64,000 nucleotides of DNA from Actinoallomurus soli. Lineage in GTDB: Bacteria; Actinomycetota; Actinomycetes; Streptosporangiales; Streptosporangiaceae. The stretch is from the NCBI RefSeq assembly GCF_024055715.1, contig NZ_JAMXMV010000019.1, forward strand, positions 62,001 to 126,000. Reading direction: 5' to 3'. Shown here in pieces: positions 46,449-54,875 of the stretch. Each line of letters opens with the position of its first letter. Position 1 is the first letter of the stretch. A program made the translations under genes and the position numbers. Below the pieces are notes generated by a model. The model was given only the letters and a program-made list of their open reading frames with translations, was not told the origin of the DNA and did not search any database.

Positions 46449-47088
46449 AGTTGACGCCGTCCGTGATGGGCTGGATGGTGCCCAGGACGATGGAGTCGCA
46501 GATCGGCGGCTTGTGGTCGCCGTCCCCGGAGTACGTGAGCGGGATCCAGGAGCTGTTCCAGGCGACGCCGAGGCCGGAGGTGGCCCCGCCGCAGTCCGGG
46601 CCGGTGTGCCACTTCATTCCCGCGAACACCGAGTTCCCGGCGCGCAGCGCGATCGTCCTCCCCCTGCCGGGGTAGTTCAGGCGCGTCGCCGGCAACGGCC
46701 TGTAGTCCGGCCCGCCGGCGCCGATCGGCGCCCACCCGGCCGGAATCAGGCACTGGTGATTCGACCGGTTGGTCAGAATCAGCATGCCGATGCCCTTCTC
46801 CTCGGAGTTGGAGTTCTGCACCTGAAGGTCGGCACGGAGTTCGGCGGCCATGCAGGTCGGCGTGGTTCCGCGGTTCGAGGCCGTCGTCGCGTGGCCCGCC
46901 GTACCTCCCGCGTTCCCACCGCTGTGGCCGGTGGACGACGACGACGCGGTCGGGCTGGACGACGGCTGCTCCGCGTCGAATGGGGGCTTCGGCTTGTCCC
47001 CGCCGACATTGCACCCGGTGACGGAGAGGGCGACCAGACCGCCTCCGCAAGCGATGACAGCGGCGGAACGCAGGCGCTTGAGCTTCAT
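46441..47088 (-). CDS. DUF4232-type secreted lipoprotein
   Basis: This encodes 215 residues. The start MKLKRLRSAAVIACGGGLVA, followed by a lipobox ending LSVTGC, marks a lipoprotein signal; the mature protein would begin at the Cys. A Ser/Thr/Gly-rich linker (about 35-70) leads to a DUF4232-like beta domain of about 135 residues with four further cysteines (PTCMAAEL, HQCLIPAG, GPDCGGAT, PPICDSI), probably two disulphides. The ATG at 47088 follows GGGAGG; upstream residues in the open frame are not signal-like. The function of this family is unknown. It is convergent with the type II TE gene, so it probably marks the edge of the cluster. Confidence 0.82.
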   Translation of the reverse strand: MKLKRLRSAAVIACGGGLVALSVTGCNVGGDKPKPPFDAEQPSSSPTASSSSTGHSGGNAGGTAGHATTASNRGTTPTCMAAELRADLQVQNSNSEEKGIGMLILTNRSNHQCLIPAGWAPIGAGGPDYRPLPATRLNYPGRGRTIALRAGNSVFAGMKWHTGPDCGGATSGLGVAWNSSWIPLTYSGDGDHKPPICDSIVLGTIQPITDGVNFT

Positions 47089-47242
47089 TCGTGAGCCTCC
47101 CAGCGGAATCAGATCCGGAACACTGAAGGAGATGTCCGCGCATGGACGGAGGTTCGTCATGACACCCGTCTGATCAGCGGAAACGCGGTGATCGTCTTCA
47201 CACGAACTTCGCACGCCTCTTCGTCGTCTGCGCGCGAAAGCG

Positions 47243-48154
47243 TCAGAGCGTGCGCCGCAGATGCTGCTCGGCCCACTCCGCGAAGCCGGTGAGGGGCAGG
47301 CCGAGCGCGCGGGCGTACGCAGGGCGGGCGGGCTGGTCGGCCTCGTTGTACCACATGTGCGAAACGGTCCATTCCGGCATTCCGGCGGCGATGGCCTCCT
47401 CCGCCGTCATGGACGGCGCGGTCAACTCGGTCCCCAGGACGCCGGAGAGGACCTCGGCGATCTCGGTCATCGACAAGTGGTCGCCCGCCAGCTCCAGTTC
47501 GACCGTGTGGAACCGCTGCGGGGCGGCGAAGGCCGCCGCGGCCGCGGTGCCGATATCGGCGACGGCGACGAGGGGAATCCTGGTGCCGGGCTGGATGACG
47601 GTCACGATTCCGCCCTCGATGCCGTGGGGGAACAGGAAGTCCATGAGGAAGTTCTCCATGAAGAACGCCGGTTTGAGCAGTGTCCAGTGCTCAAAGCCCG
47701 CCTCACGAACCCGGTCCTGGAGTGCCGTCTTGGTCTCGTAGTAGTGCTCCAGCGCCGCCCAGCGGCCATCCGCCCAGCCGGGTGCGTTCCGGTGCTGTCC
47801 GGCGCCGGAGACGGAGGTGTGCACGAACTGCGCCACCCCTGCGTCGCGCGCGCCGTCGATCAGATTGCGTCCCTGGACCCACTCGGAGTCACCCTGGAGG
47901 TCGTTCATGTCGGGCATCTGCACGGAGAAGACGGCACGCGTCCCGGCGGCGGCCCGGCGTACCGAATCGAGGTCGTCGAGGTCGCCGGTGACCAGCTCGG
48001 CGCCGAGCGCCGCGACGGCCCTGGCCCGCTCGGTGGCCGGGTCGCGGACCAGCGCACGTACGGGGACGCCCGCCGCGAGCAGGGCGCGGGCGGTGGCGCC
48101 GCCCTGTCGGCCGGTGGCGCCGGTGACGAGGACCGGTGCGGGATCGATGGGCAT
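47243..48154 (-). CDS. NmrA-like NAD(P)-binding oxidoreductase
   Basis: This encodes 303 residues of the atypical short-chain dehydrogenase fold. The dinucleotide-binding loop is VLVTGATGRQGGATARAL near the N-terminus (GATGxQG), followed by VRALVRDPATERA and a VTGDLDDLDSVRRA segment as in NmrA/HSCARG proteins. The canonical catalytic Tyr-x-x-x-Lys is seen only loosely as YETKTALQ. Members act as redox sensors or as NAD(P)H-dependent reductases. The ATG at 48154 has GAGGAG upstream. It is divergent from a TetR-family gene across a 105-bp gap that contains repeated sequence, so it is probably the target of that regulator. Confidence 0.87.
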   Translation of the reverse strand: MPIDPAPVLVTGATGRQGGATARALLAAGVPVRALVRDPATERARAVAALGAELVTGDLDDLDSVRRAAAGTRAVFSVQMPDMNDLQGDSEWVQGRNLIDGARDAGVAQFVHTSVSGAGQHRNAPGWADGRWAALEHYYETKTALQDRVREAGFEHWTLLKPAFFMENFLMDFLFPHGIEGGIVTVIQPGTRIPLVAVADIGTAAAAAFAAPQRFHTVELELAGDHLSMTEIAEVLSGVLGTELTAPSMTAEEAIAAGMPEWTVSHMWYNEADQPARPAYARALGLPLTGFAEWAEQHLRRTL

Positions 48155-48185
48155 GGCTGCTCCTCGGGAGTGCAGGCGGATAAAC

Positions 48186-48238
48186 GGCGGGGCCCGCCAC
48201 TTACTGGCCCCGTAATATATGGAGGGCCCCGCCACTTA
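48186..48238. promoter_or_regulatory. Repeated element in the divergent nmrA-like/tetR promoter region
   Basis: Two direct copies of a GC-rich block followed by GCCACTTA lie at 48189-48203 and 48224-48238, 35 bp apart, flanking an AT-rich TAATATAT that provides a candidate -10 (TATATT on the minus strand) for the NmrA-like gene. The first copy sits in a 13-bp dyad, GGCGGG-G-CCCGCC, at 48186-48198. This is the likely operator region for the TetR-family protein. Confidence 0.5.
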
Positions 48239-48259
48239 TGCAAACCCGGAGGTGACGCG

Positions 48260-48841
48260 ATGTCCGCCCAGCGTGCGGATGCCCGGCGCAACTACGAGCG
48301 CATCCTCGCCGTGGCCATGGAGGAGGTCGCCGCGCACGGCGCCGACGCCTCCCTGGAGCAGATCGCCCGCACGGCGGGGGTCGGCTCCGCCACCGTGCGA
48401 CGGCACTTCCCCGGCCGCCGCGCGCTGCTGGAGGCGGTCTTCCGCGAGCGGATCGCGACCCTGTGCGCCCGTGCCGGCGAGTTGGCCGAGGTGGCGGACG
48501 CGCGAGCGGCGCTGCTGGAGTGGCTCGGCGCGTTCACCGCGTACGCGGCCTCGGCGCGGGGGATGGCCGCCGCGCTGGCCCAGGAGGGGCTGCTCGACCC
48601 GGAGGACGGCGGCGACAACGCATGCTCGGCGCAACTGATCCAGGCATGCGGGCCGCTGCTGCGGCGGGCACAGCGAGCCGGTGCGGTGGCGCCCGGCGTG
48701 GCCGTATCCGACCTCCTCACGCTGATCACGGGCATCGCGCTGGCGACGGAGCGCCATCCGGACGCGGCAGCCGAGGCGGAGCGATTGCTGGGACTGGTGG
48801 TGGCAGGGGTGAGCCCATCGGTGGTCACCGCTCGCGGGTAG
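48260..48841 (+). CDS. TetR-family transcriptional regulator
   Basis: This encodes 193 residues. The N-terminal helix-turn-helix is RRNYERILAVAMEEVAAHG, then ASLEQIARTAGVGSATVRRHFPGRRALLEAVF, a textbook TetR pattern (residues about 9-58). The C-terminal ligand-binding region resembles the SbtR-like group. The ATG at 48260 follows GGAGGTGA. It is divergent from the NmrA-like gene with repeats between them, which suggests control of that gene and of itself. There is no sign that it regulates the biosynthetic cluster. Confidence 0.92.
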   Translation: MSAQRADARRNYERILAVAMEEVAAHGADASLEQIARTAGVGSATVRRHFPGRRALLEAVFRERIATLCARAGELAEVADARAALLEWLGAFTAYAASARGMAAALAQEGLLDPEDGGDNACSAQLIQACGPLLRRAQRAGAVAPGVAVSDLLTLITGIALATERHPDAAAEAERLLGLVVAGVSPSVVTARG

Positions 48842-48954
48842 CCCCATGCCGGCCGTACGCGAAAGCGTCACGCTTCGCTCACGGTGCCATCTTTTCCGTG
48901 ATCGTCGGCGTCTCATCTGTCGCGAGGGCATCCGATCCCGCCGAAAGGAACGCC

Positions 48955-49719
48955 ATGGCGGACAACAACGGGAACGACCAGGTCGCACTGTTCATCGACC
49001 TGGAGAATCTGTCGATCAACGCGAAGACGGCGCTGCCCGGCCAGGTGACGAATCCGGTGCCGTACAAAGTGCTGGAAGGGCTGTGCCGCCGCTACGGGCA
49101 CGCGTCGATCCGGCGGGCGTACGCCGACTGGTCGAAACCGGAGTTCGCGCGGTTCCTCAAGGACCTGGACCTCAACGGAATCGACCCGATCCAGGTCGTA
49201 CGCCTCGGCGCGCAGCAGAAGAACGCGGTCGACATCCACATGTCGGTGGACGTGATGGAGGTGCTCTTCACCCGGCCCGAGGTGACGACGTTCCTGCTGG
49301 CCACCGGGGACAGCGACTACGCGCCGCTCGTGAAGAAACTGCGCGGCTTCGGCAAGCACATCGTCGGCATCGGCACCGAGGCCAGCGCGAGCAACCGCCT
49401 GATCGCCAACTGCTCGGAGTACAAGTACTGGGGCACGCTGGTCGCGGAGGTCGACCCGGTGGCCCGCGCGACCATCGGCGACACTTTTCCGATCGCCGAG
49501 GCGAAACGGCTCGTCCTGTCCGCGTTAGAAGAGAGCGCGACGCCCGAGGCGAAGGGCGCCTGGCTCAAGTCGAAGATGCGCACCCTGGACCCGTCCTTCG
49601 ACGAGAAGAACTACGAATGCCGCAGCTTCCGCGAGTTCCTCGGCCGCCTGGAGGGCGTCGTGACCGTCACGACCTCCAGCCACGGCGACATGATCGTCAC
49701 GCCCCTGACCCGCAAATGA
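48955..49719 (+). CDS. NYN-domain protein with C-terminal OST-HTH/LOTUS-like domain
   Basis: This encodes 254 residues. The N-terminal NYN (PIN-like) domain carries the conserved acidic residues in ALFIDLENLSI, AVDIHMSVDVME and LLATGDSDYAPLV; these Asp residues would bind a metal for RNA cleavage, as in LabA/YacP-type nucleases. The segment from about 180 to the end (PIAEAKRLVLSAL, AWLKSKMRTLDPSF, SFREFLGRL) fits an OST-HTH/LOTUS-like RNA-binding domain. It probably acts on RNA in the cytoplasm. The ATG at 48955 has AAGGA upstream. It stands alone between regulator and hypothetical genes; no partner is evident. Confidence 0.88.
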   Translation: MADNNGNDQVALFIDLENLSINAKTALPGQVTNPVPYKVLEGLCRRYGHASIRRAYADWSKPEFARFLKDLDLNGIDPIQVVRLGAQQKNAVDIHMSVDVMEVLFTRPEVTTFLLATGDSDYAPLVKKLRGFGKHIVGIGTEASASNRLIANCSEYKYWGTLVAEVDPVARATIGDTFPIAEAKRLVLSALEESATPEAKGAWLKSKMRTLDPSFDEKNYECRSFREFLGRLEGVVTVTTSSHGDMIVTPLTRK

Positions 49720-50145
49720 GGCTGCAGCCGGGTCTCTCTTCGCGTCCTGCGCTGTGGCGGCCGGTTGAGGCGGCCGACACCGACCAACTCACCCGAGCGG
49801 TCTTGGAAGCGCGCACCTGGCCGTGGCCTCGGACGACATGATTCAGGGACTCCTCCCCGCGCCGGCCTTTCCAACGGAAGTGGACCTCGACCGTCCTGAC
49901 GCCTGCGTGTCGTCTCGGCGAGAACGCCCTGGGAAGTCACCGGCCGACTCGGCCGCCGCTACTGCCTCCTTGCCGTCGCAGCGACCGGGTTTCGTCCGAC
50001 TTGTGGCCTCTGCGCCGTCAATACCGATGACAAGCATCAGGACGCCGACTCGGCGAGTGGCGGGTCAACGGTCGTCGCCCAAGTCCGACCGGAAGGTCAG
50101 AGAAGGGTTGTCGCGTTTGTCGGAGGGGATGATTAGCATCCGCGG
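49720..50145. other. 426-bp region without a clear gene
   Basis: This gap follows the NYN gene. It contains a 54-bp relic (49781-49834) that recurs at 50715-50768. A short open frame at 49823-50149 is Ser/Arg-rich and looks non-coding. I see no terminator hairpin of note. Confidence 0.5.
49781..49834 (+). repeat. Relic element, copy 1
   Basis: The 54-bp segment matches 50715-50768 at 44 of 54 positions by hand alignment. In one frame it reads DQLTRAVLEARTWPWP and soon stops, which looks like the last residues of a lost gene. Confidence 0.55.
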
Positions 50146-50688
50146 ATGACTGCCGATCAGGATGATCAACGCCTTCCGACGCCGGATGAGGAAGTGCGCT
50201 TTTGGGGCCTGCTTGAAGCGGCATGGGCACCGTTGGGTGACGACGTCGATCGGGCGCGGCGAGCATTGGCGGGCCGCGTGCCGGACGATGATGGTGACTC
50301 CGCGCTCGTCTCCATCATCGATGGTGCCCTCGAGGGCTTCCTGCGCAACCTCGCGAAGCAGAGTCGGGAACTGTCGGCGGCAGAGCTGACCGACTTTGAT
50401 CGAGTCCTTGAGCGAAAGCTCTATGACATCGACCGCGCAGACATCCAAGCGGTCACCGATGGCTCCGACGACGGCTTCTTGTATGCCCGAGGCTTCATCG
50501 TCGCACTCGGCCGTGCCTACTACGCTGCGGTGGTCCGCAATCCCGACATGGCCGTGGTCGATGCGGAATGTGAGGAGATGTGCTACTTCTTCGCCCACCT
50601 GCACCGCGAGCGGTTCGGCGGCTTCCCGGCAACCGGTTCGGGAATCACACGAGAATCATGTTCGAATCCCGCCGGCTGGCACTTCTGA
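50146..50688 (+). CDS. DUF4240-like protein
   Basis: This encodes 180 residues. EEVRFWGLLEAAW at the start, then VSIIDGALEGFLRNLAKQSREL and LYDIDRADIQAVTDGSDDGFLYARGFIVALG, match the pattern of DUF4240 proteins, small cytoplasmic proteins of unknown function that are common in actinomycetes. The C-terminal 20 residues (ITRESCSNPAGWHF) do not look like the family and may have been altered. The start ATG is at 50146 with GGAGGGG about 20 bp upstream, so the ribosome-binding site is not ideal. GC content is lower than in the neighbouring cluster genes. No functional partner is visible. Confidence 0.7.
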   Translation: MTADQDDQRLPTPDEEVRFWGLLEAAWAPLGDDVDRARRALAGRVPDDDGDSALVSIIDGALEGFLRNLAKQSRELSAAELTDFDRVLERKLYDIDRADIQAVTDGSDDGFLYARGFIVALGRAYYAAVVRNPDMAVVDAECEEMCYFFAHLHRERFGGFPATGSGITRESCSNPAGWHF

Positions 50689-50714
50689 CCCGAACCTCGA
50701 CTTCTCGCGAGCGC

Positions 50715-50768
50715 CGACCAGTTCACCCGCGCGGTGCTGGAGAGACGCACCTGGCCGTGGCCTCCGAC
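50715..50768 (+). repeat. Relic element, copy 2
   Basis: This is the second copy of the element at 49781-49834. It reads ADQFTRAVLERRTWPWP in one frame, followed shortly by a stop codon. It lies after the DUF4240-like gene just as copy 1 lies after the NYN gene. Confidence 0.55.
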
Positions 50769-50928
50769 CGCCTTCGCGGCGGCGGGGTGAGAGCTGCCCG
50801 TTCTGAGGTGTCTGCCTGGACCAGAAATCGTCTCGCCTGAGTAGACGGCCTCGGATCAGGTGCCGCCTGCCCTGTTCCGTTCGACCCTGGTCGTCTGAAC
50901 CGCGAGGCCGTGGGGTGCGCGGCCCGGG

Positions 50929-50968
50929 AACATTCGACCTGGGGCCGAGTGGCCTATGACCGAATGTT
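50929..50968. repeat. Nested 40-bp inverted repeat
   Basis: The outer arms AACATTCG and CGAATGTT are perfect complements. Six bases inward on each side is an inner GGCC-GAGT-GGCC pair. The whole is symmetrical around 50948/50949. It lies in a gene-free gap, 125 bp beyond the end of the esterase gene; it may be an operator, a secondary terminator or the end of a lost mobile element. Confidence 0.5.
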
Positions 50969-51043
50969 GCCGTCCGCTTTCACAGTGTGATCACCCAGTC
51001 GTAGATTGAGGCCCCACGTAGGGCCGGGACGAGGTGTGGCCCT

Positions 51044-51079
51044 GCCCGCCGCACGACCGGCGGTGCTCATGCGGCGGGC
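51044..51079 (-). terminator. Hairpin after the FAAL-MMPL-esterase operon
   Basis: Perfect 9-bp arms, GCCCGCCGC and GCGGCGGGC, enclose 18 nt, starting 13 bp beyond the esterase stop codon on the minus strand. There is no T tract, but GC-rich hairpins without T tracts are usual in this type of genome. Confidence 0.6.
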
Positions 51080-51092
51080 CGAGTCGGCGAGG

Positions 51093-52127
51093 TCAGACGC
51101 GCTTGGCGCCGATGGCGGCCATGATCTTGGGCCAGGCGGTGTGCATCTCGCGCTTCCAGGCGGGCCAGGAGTGCCGGCCGTCGCCGTAGATGTGCGAGGT
51201 GATCGGAACGTGGAGCTCCTGGGCCTTCTGGGCGAACGTCACGTTCGTGGCGCCGACCATCCGCTCGCTGAGCAGGCCGATGTCCCAGGGCGCGGTCTTG
51301 GGGTTGTCGCCGGGGCCGGGCTTGCCGGTCGTGCCCGACGAGATGTAGACGCCGGTGCCCTTGAGCCGCTGGATGAGGTACAGCGGGTCGTGCTGACGCC
51401 AGTTCACGTCGTCCAGGCCCGGCACGCCCCAGATGCGGAACGGGTCCGTGCCGTCGTTGGCGCCGACGATCGTGAACATCAGCAGCGCGGGCACGCCCGG
51501 CGACCGGATCGACAGCACGCCGCTGTACGAGGCGGCGTACCGGTACAGGCCCGGGTAGCGCTCGGCGTACGTGATGGCGCCCTCGCCGCCGGAGGAGTTG
51601 CCCATGACGGCGCGCGCGGTCCCGGCGTGGTAGGCGCGCTCCACGATCTCGCGGACCTCGGTGGTGTGGAAGGTCTCCCACTCGGGGGTGCCGTACTTGC
51701 CGTAGTTGTACCAGTTCGTATATGAGCCGTTCACGCCGCCCTCCGGCATGACGACCATGACGTTGTACTTGTACGCGTAGGTCTCGATGTCGGTGCTACG
51801 GGTCCACGACTGATAGTGGTCGCGGCCGCCGTGCAGGGCGTACAGCACCGGGTACCGCTTGGTCGTCGAGGTCTTCCAGCCCTTCGGCACCAGGATCCGC
51901 ACCTTGACCGACTGGCCGAGCGCGACCGACTTCACCGTCAGGTCGACCTCGTGACTGGTGAGCCACTTCTGCGAGGTGACGCGCGCCCCGTCGCTCGCCT
52001 TGGCGGTCGTCGGCACCTTGTTGCTCGGCTTGCTCGCCGCGTCGGCGGGCGACGCACCCGCCATGGCGACGGCCAGGGCCGCACCCATGGTCGACGCGAT
52101 GGCGCGGCGGAGCGGAGTTCCTGGCAT
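51093..52127 (-). CDS. Secreted esterase of the antigen 85 / mycolyltransferase-like family
   Basis: This encodes 344 residues with a Sec signal peptide (RRAIASTMGAALAVAMAGAS, likely cleaved after SPADA). The alpha/beta hydrolase fold shows YPVLYALHGG, the nucleophile S178 in MGNSSGGEGA and H319 in GDGRHSWPAWK; the His-Ser-Trp context resembles the HSWEYW of antigen 85 proteins. Such enzymes transfer long acyl chains between trehalose or cell-wall sugars, or hydrolyse them, outside the membrane. Its ATG at 52127 lies 2 bp after the MMPL stop, with GGAGGATTGA upstream inside the end of that gene, so it is translationally coupled. Together with the FAAL and MMPL genes it suggests activation, export and final transfer of a lipid. 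The exact acceptor is unknown, and an ordinary esterase is also possible. Confidence 0.85.
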   Translation of the reverse strand: MPGTPLRRAIASTMGAALAVAMAGASPADAASKPSNKVPTTAKASDGARVTSQKWLTSHEVDLTVKSVALGQSVKVRILVPKGWKTSTTKRYPVLYALHGGRDHYQSWTRSTDIETYAYKYNVMVVMPEGGVNGSYTNWYNYGKYGTPEWETFHTTEVREIVERAYHAGTARAVMGNSSGGEGAITYAERYPGLYRYAASYSGVLSIRSPGVPALLMFTIVGANDGTDPFRIWGVPGLDDVNWRQHDPLYLIQRLKGTGVYISSGTTGKPGPGDNPKTAPWDIGLLSERMVGATNVTFAQKAQELHVPITSHIYGDGRHSWPAWKREMHTAWPKIMAAIGAKRV

Positions 52128-52129
52128 GC

Positions 52130-54862
52130 TCAATCCTCCGGTGTCTTCCAGTGCCACCCGGGGCGGTCCGGGTTGGGAACGATCTCTCGCTGGGGACGGG
52201 GGGCGCTCGGGCCGCCTTCCGCCTCCTCGAATGTCTCGCGGGACGCCAGAGGCCGGCCGTTGACGGCCGCGACCCGGCGCAGGATCTCGTCGGCGAACGT
52301 CGGCTCGCCCGCGTTCTCGGACTCGTCGGTGAGCGTCGGCTCGCCCAGGCTCTCGAGCTCTTCGGCGCGCGTCGGCTCGCCCAGGCTCTCGAGCTCTTCG
52401 GCGCGCGTCGGCGTGCCGGTGCTTTCGAGCTCGCCGGTGCTCTCGGGCTCGTCGGCGGCGGGCGGCCCGGGGACGGCCGGGGGCTGCGGGGCCGACCGCA
52501 GCGCCCTCCGTTCCGCCCTCAGTTCGGCCAGCCGCTGCGACTGCCGCCGCGCCCTGGGCGCGGGGGCCGCCGCGACCAGCGCGGGCTCCAGCGGCGAGGT
52601 CTCGCCCGGGGCCGGTGCGTCCTCCTCGGCCGCGGCCCGCTCCACGGCAGGCGAATCCCCCGCGGCGCCTCCCACGGCCGGCGGCGGCTCCTCCTCGGTC
52701 TCGTGTTCGCCGAGGTCGATGCGGGAGTGGAGGGCGCGCAGGGGGCGGGGCAGCCACCAGTTCGCCGGGCCGAGGAAGCGCATCGTCGCCGGGACGAGCA
52801 GCATCCGGACGAGCGAGGCGTCGACGACGATCGCCACGAACATCCCGACGCCGATGAGCTTGACCAGGGTGATCTCCGCCGTGGAGAACACCGCGATCAC
52901 CACGAGGAACAGCACCGCGGCGCTGGAGATGATGCCGCCCGTACGCTGCAGGCCGATGGCGACGGACCGGGCGTTGTCCCCCGTACGGTCCCACTCCTCG
53001 CGGACCCGGCTGAGCAGGAACACCTCGTAGTCCATCGACAGCCCGAAGACCGTGAGCAGGACGAGGATGATCGTCGTCGGCTCGGTCGTGCCGGTCGGGG
53101 TGAAGCGCAGCAGGCCCGCGAGGTGGCCGTCCTGGAAGCCCCACACGATCGCGCCGAACGACGCGCCGAGGGACAGCAGGTTCATGGCGACGGCCTTGAG
53201 CGGCAGCACGATCGACCCGAACGCCATGAACAGCAGCAGGAACGTGACCAGCCCGATCACCGCGCCGACCGTGGGCAGGCCGCGCCGCAGGCTGTCCATC
53301 ATGTCCATCTGGGCGGCCGTGGAACCGCCGACGTCGGCGTACAGGGCCTCGCGCTGCGGCGGGACGGCGCGGATGCGGCGGACGAGGTCGCGGGCCTGGT
53401 CGCTCATCGCGGCGTACCGGTGGCGGACGGAGATGCGCACCGCGGCGTACTTGTCGGCGTATCCGGTGATCTCCACGCTGGTGACGCCGGGCAGGTGCCG
53501 CAGCCGGTCCTCGTAGTCGGTGATGAAGGACGGCACCGGCCGCTTCTTCGACGGCACGAAGTTCTTCGGGATGAGGTCGCCGGACAGGACGACGTCGATC
53601 GGGTCCTTCGAGCCGGTCGGGAACTCCCGCTGGAACGCCTCGTACAGCCGGCGGTTCGGGCTGCTCGTGGGCAGCACGCGCACGTCGGTCGTGCCGAACC
53701 GCACGTGCAGGAACGGCGTGGTCGCCGCGCCGAGGACCACCATGACGCCGACGAAGTACAGGATCGGGTGGCGCATGACGCTGGTCGCCAGGCGGTACCA
53801 CGGGCCGCTGTCGCGCCGGACCTCGCGGGCCCGGCGGCGCCAGGGCATCCGGCCGAACTCCACGCGGGGGCCGAGGAGGGCGAGCAGCGCGGGCAGCAGG
53901 ACCAGCGCGCCGACGATCGCGACGGCGACGACCGCCATGCCGCCGAGGCCGACCGAGCGCAGGAACATCTGCGGGAACAGCAGCAGGCCGCTGAGCGCCG
54001 TCGTCACCGTGATGCCGGAGAACGCGATCGTGCGGCCCGCCGTCGCCATCGTGTTCGCCAGGGCCGTCGGCCGGTCGGCGCCGCGCGCCAGCTCCTCCCG
54101 GAACCGGTTGACGATGAACAGCGAGTAGTCGATCGCCAGGCCGAGGCCCATCATCGTGATGACCTCGGCGCTGAAGGACGAGACGTCGGTGACCATCGTC
54201 AGCAGCCGCAGGACGGTGAACGCCCCGACGATGGAGAACGCGCCGACGACGAGCGGCAGCCAGAACGACCCGAGGCTGCCGAACACCAGCAGCATCAGGA
54301 CCAGCAGCACCGGGAAGGAGATCGTCTCCGCGCGGGCCAGGTCGCCCTGCGTCTGGGTGTTGAACTCCTTGGCCAGCGGCACGCCCCCGCCGACCCGTAC
54401 GCTCAGGCCCGGCGCGCCGAACCGGTCCTTGATGGCGTCGTACGAGGCGGCCTTGGCCGAGTCGTCGCCGGCGAGCTGCACGGCGGCGAACGTCGCGTGC
54501 CGGTCCTTGGACGCCAGCTCGGCGACGCGCGGCGTCTGGCTCCAGTACGTCAGGACGCCCCGGATCCGGTCCTGGGGCAGGCGGGCGAGGGTCGTGGTGA
54601 CGGCGCCGCGGAAGCGCGGGTCGTCGATGGTCAGCCGGTCGCTGCGGTAGATGACGAAGACGTCGGGCGTGGAGTTGCTGAAGTACTGCGCGGACAGCTT
54701 GGCCACGAGCGAGGACGAGGAGTGCGGGTCGTCGAAGCCGCCGCTCTTCAGCCGCGCGACCGCGCCCGACCCCCACATGCCGGACAGGACCGCGAACGCC
54801 AGGCACAGGGCGAGACAGCTCAGCCGTCGTCGATGGACGAGGCGTCCCAGACCGGCGAACAT
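52130..54862 (-). CDS. MMPL-family lipid transporter (RND superfamily)
   Basis: This encodes 910 residues with about 12 membrane segments in two repeats and two large extracytoplasmic loops. The proton-relay Asp-Tyr pairs typical of MmpL proteins are present: GLGLAIDYSLFIVNRFREE and FGLSMDYEVFLLSRVREEW. Such proteins move lipids such as trehalose mycolates and other glycolipids across the membrane. The C-terminal cytoplasmic tail (about 170 residues) is low-complexity and contains two exact copies of a 36-bp unit encoding ELESLGEPTRAE-like repeats, then ends with RPGWHWKTPED. It follows the FAAL gene after 13 bp and runs into the esterase gene after 2 bp, so the three form an operon. The substrate is probably the acyl product of the FAAL branch. 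Confidence 0.93.
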   Translation of the reverse strand: MFAGLGRLVHRRRLSCLALCLAFAVLSGMWGSGAVARLKSGGFDDPHSSSSLVAKLSAQYFSNSTPDVFVIYRSDRLTIDDPRFRGAVTTTLARLPQDRIRGVLTYWSQTPRVAELASKDRHATFAAVQLAGDDSAKAASYDAIKDRFGAPGLSVRVGGGVPLAKEFNTQTQGDLARAETISFPVLLVLMLLVFGSLGSFWLPLVVGAFSIVGAFTVLRLLTMVTDVSSFSAEVITMMGLGLAIDYSLFIVNRFREELARGADRPTALANTMATAGRTIAFSGITVTTALSGLLLFPQMFLRSVGLGGMAVVAVAIVGALVLLPALLALLGPRVEFGRMPWRRRAREVRRDSGPWYRLATSVMRHPILYFVGVMVVLGAATTPFLHVRFGTTDVRVLPTSSPNRRLYEAFQREFPTGSKDPIDVVLSGDLIPKNFVPSKKRPVPSFITDYEDRLRHLPGVTSVEITGYADKYAAVRISVRHRYAAMSDQARDLVRRIRAVPPQREALYADVGGSTAAQMDMMDSLRRGLPTVGAVIGLVTFLLLFMAFGSIVLPLKAVAMNLLSLGASFGAIVWGFQDGHLAGLLRFTPTGTTEPTTIILVLLTVFGLSMDYEVFLLSRVREEWDRTGDNARSVAIGLQRTGGIISSAAVLFLVVIAVFSTAEITLVKLIGVGMFVAIVVDASLVRMLLVPATMRFLGPANWWLPRPLRALHSRIDLGEHETEEEPPPAVGGAAGDSPAVERAAAEEDAPAPGETSPLEPALVAAAPAPRARRQSQRLAELRAERRALRSAPQPPAVPGPPAADEPESTGELESTGTPTRAEELESLGEPTRAEELESLGEPTLTDESENAGEPTFADEILRRVAAVNGRPLASRETFEEAEGGPSAPRPQREIVPNPDRPGWHWKTPED
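52335..52406 (-). repeat. Two exact 36-bp tandem units in the MMPL tail
   Basis: The 36-bp unit at 52335-52370 is repeated without a mismatch at 52371-52406, with degenerate copies on both sides. It encodes a 12-residue acidic unit. Exact identity suggests a recent slippage event. Confidence 0.85.
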
Positions 54863-54875
54863 CGCTGCCCTTCGT

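Larger units (their letters stand above)
50689..51092. other. 404-bp region without a gene
   Basis: This gap holds the second relic copy (50715-50768), a nested inverted repeat (50929-50968) and the hairpin that probably ends the esterase operon (51044-51079). No protein-coding frame is convincing. Confidence 0.6.

Noticed and set aside
49823-50149. Possible small gene of 108 codons
   Set aside because: It is Ser/Arg/Pro-rich, has no ribosome-binding site and no motif, and overlaps the DUF4240-like start region.
52128-54806. Open frame that would fuse the esterase to a 900-residue N-terminal extension
   Set aside because: The extension is an out-of-frame reading of the MMPL gene. The esterase has its own signal peptide and ribosome-binding site at 52127.
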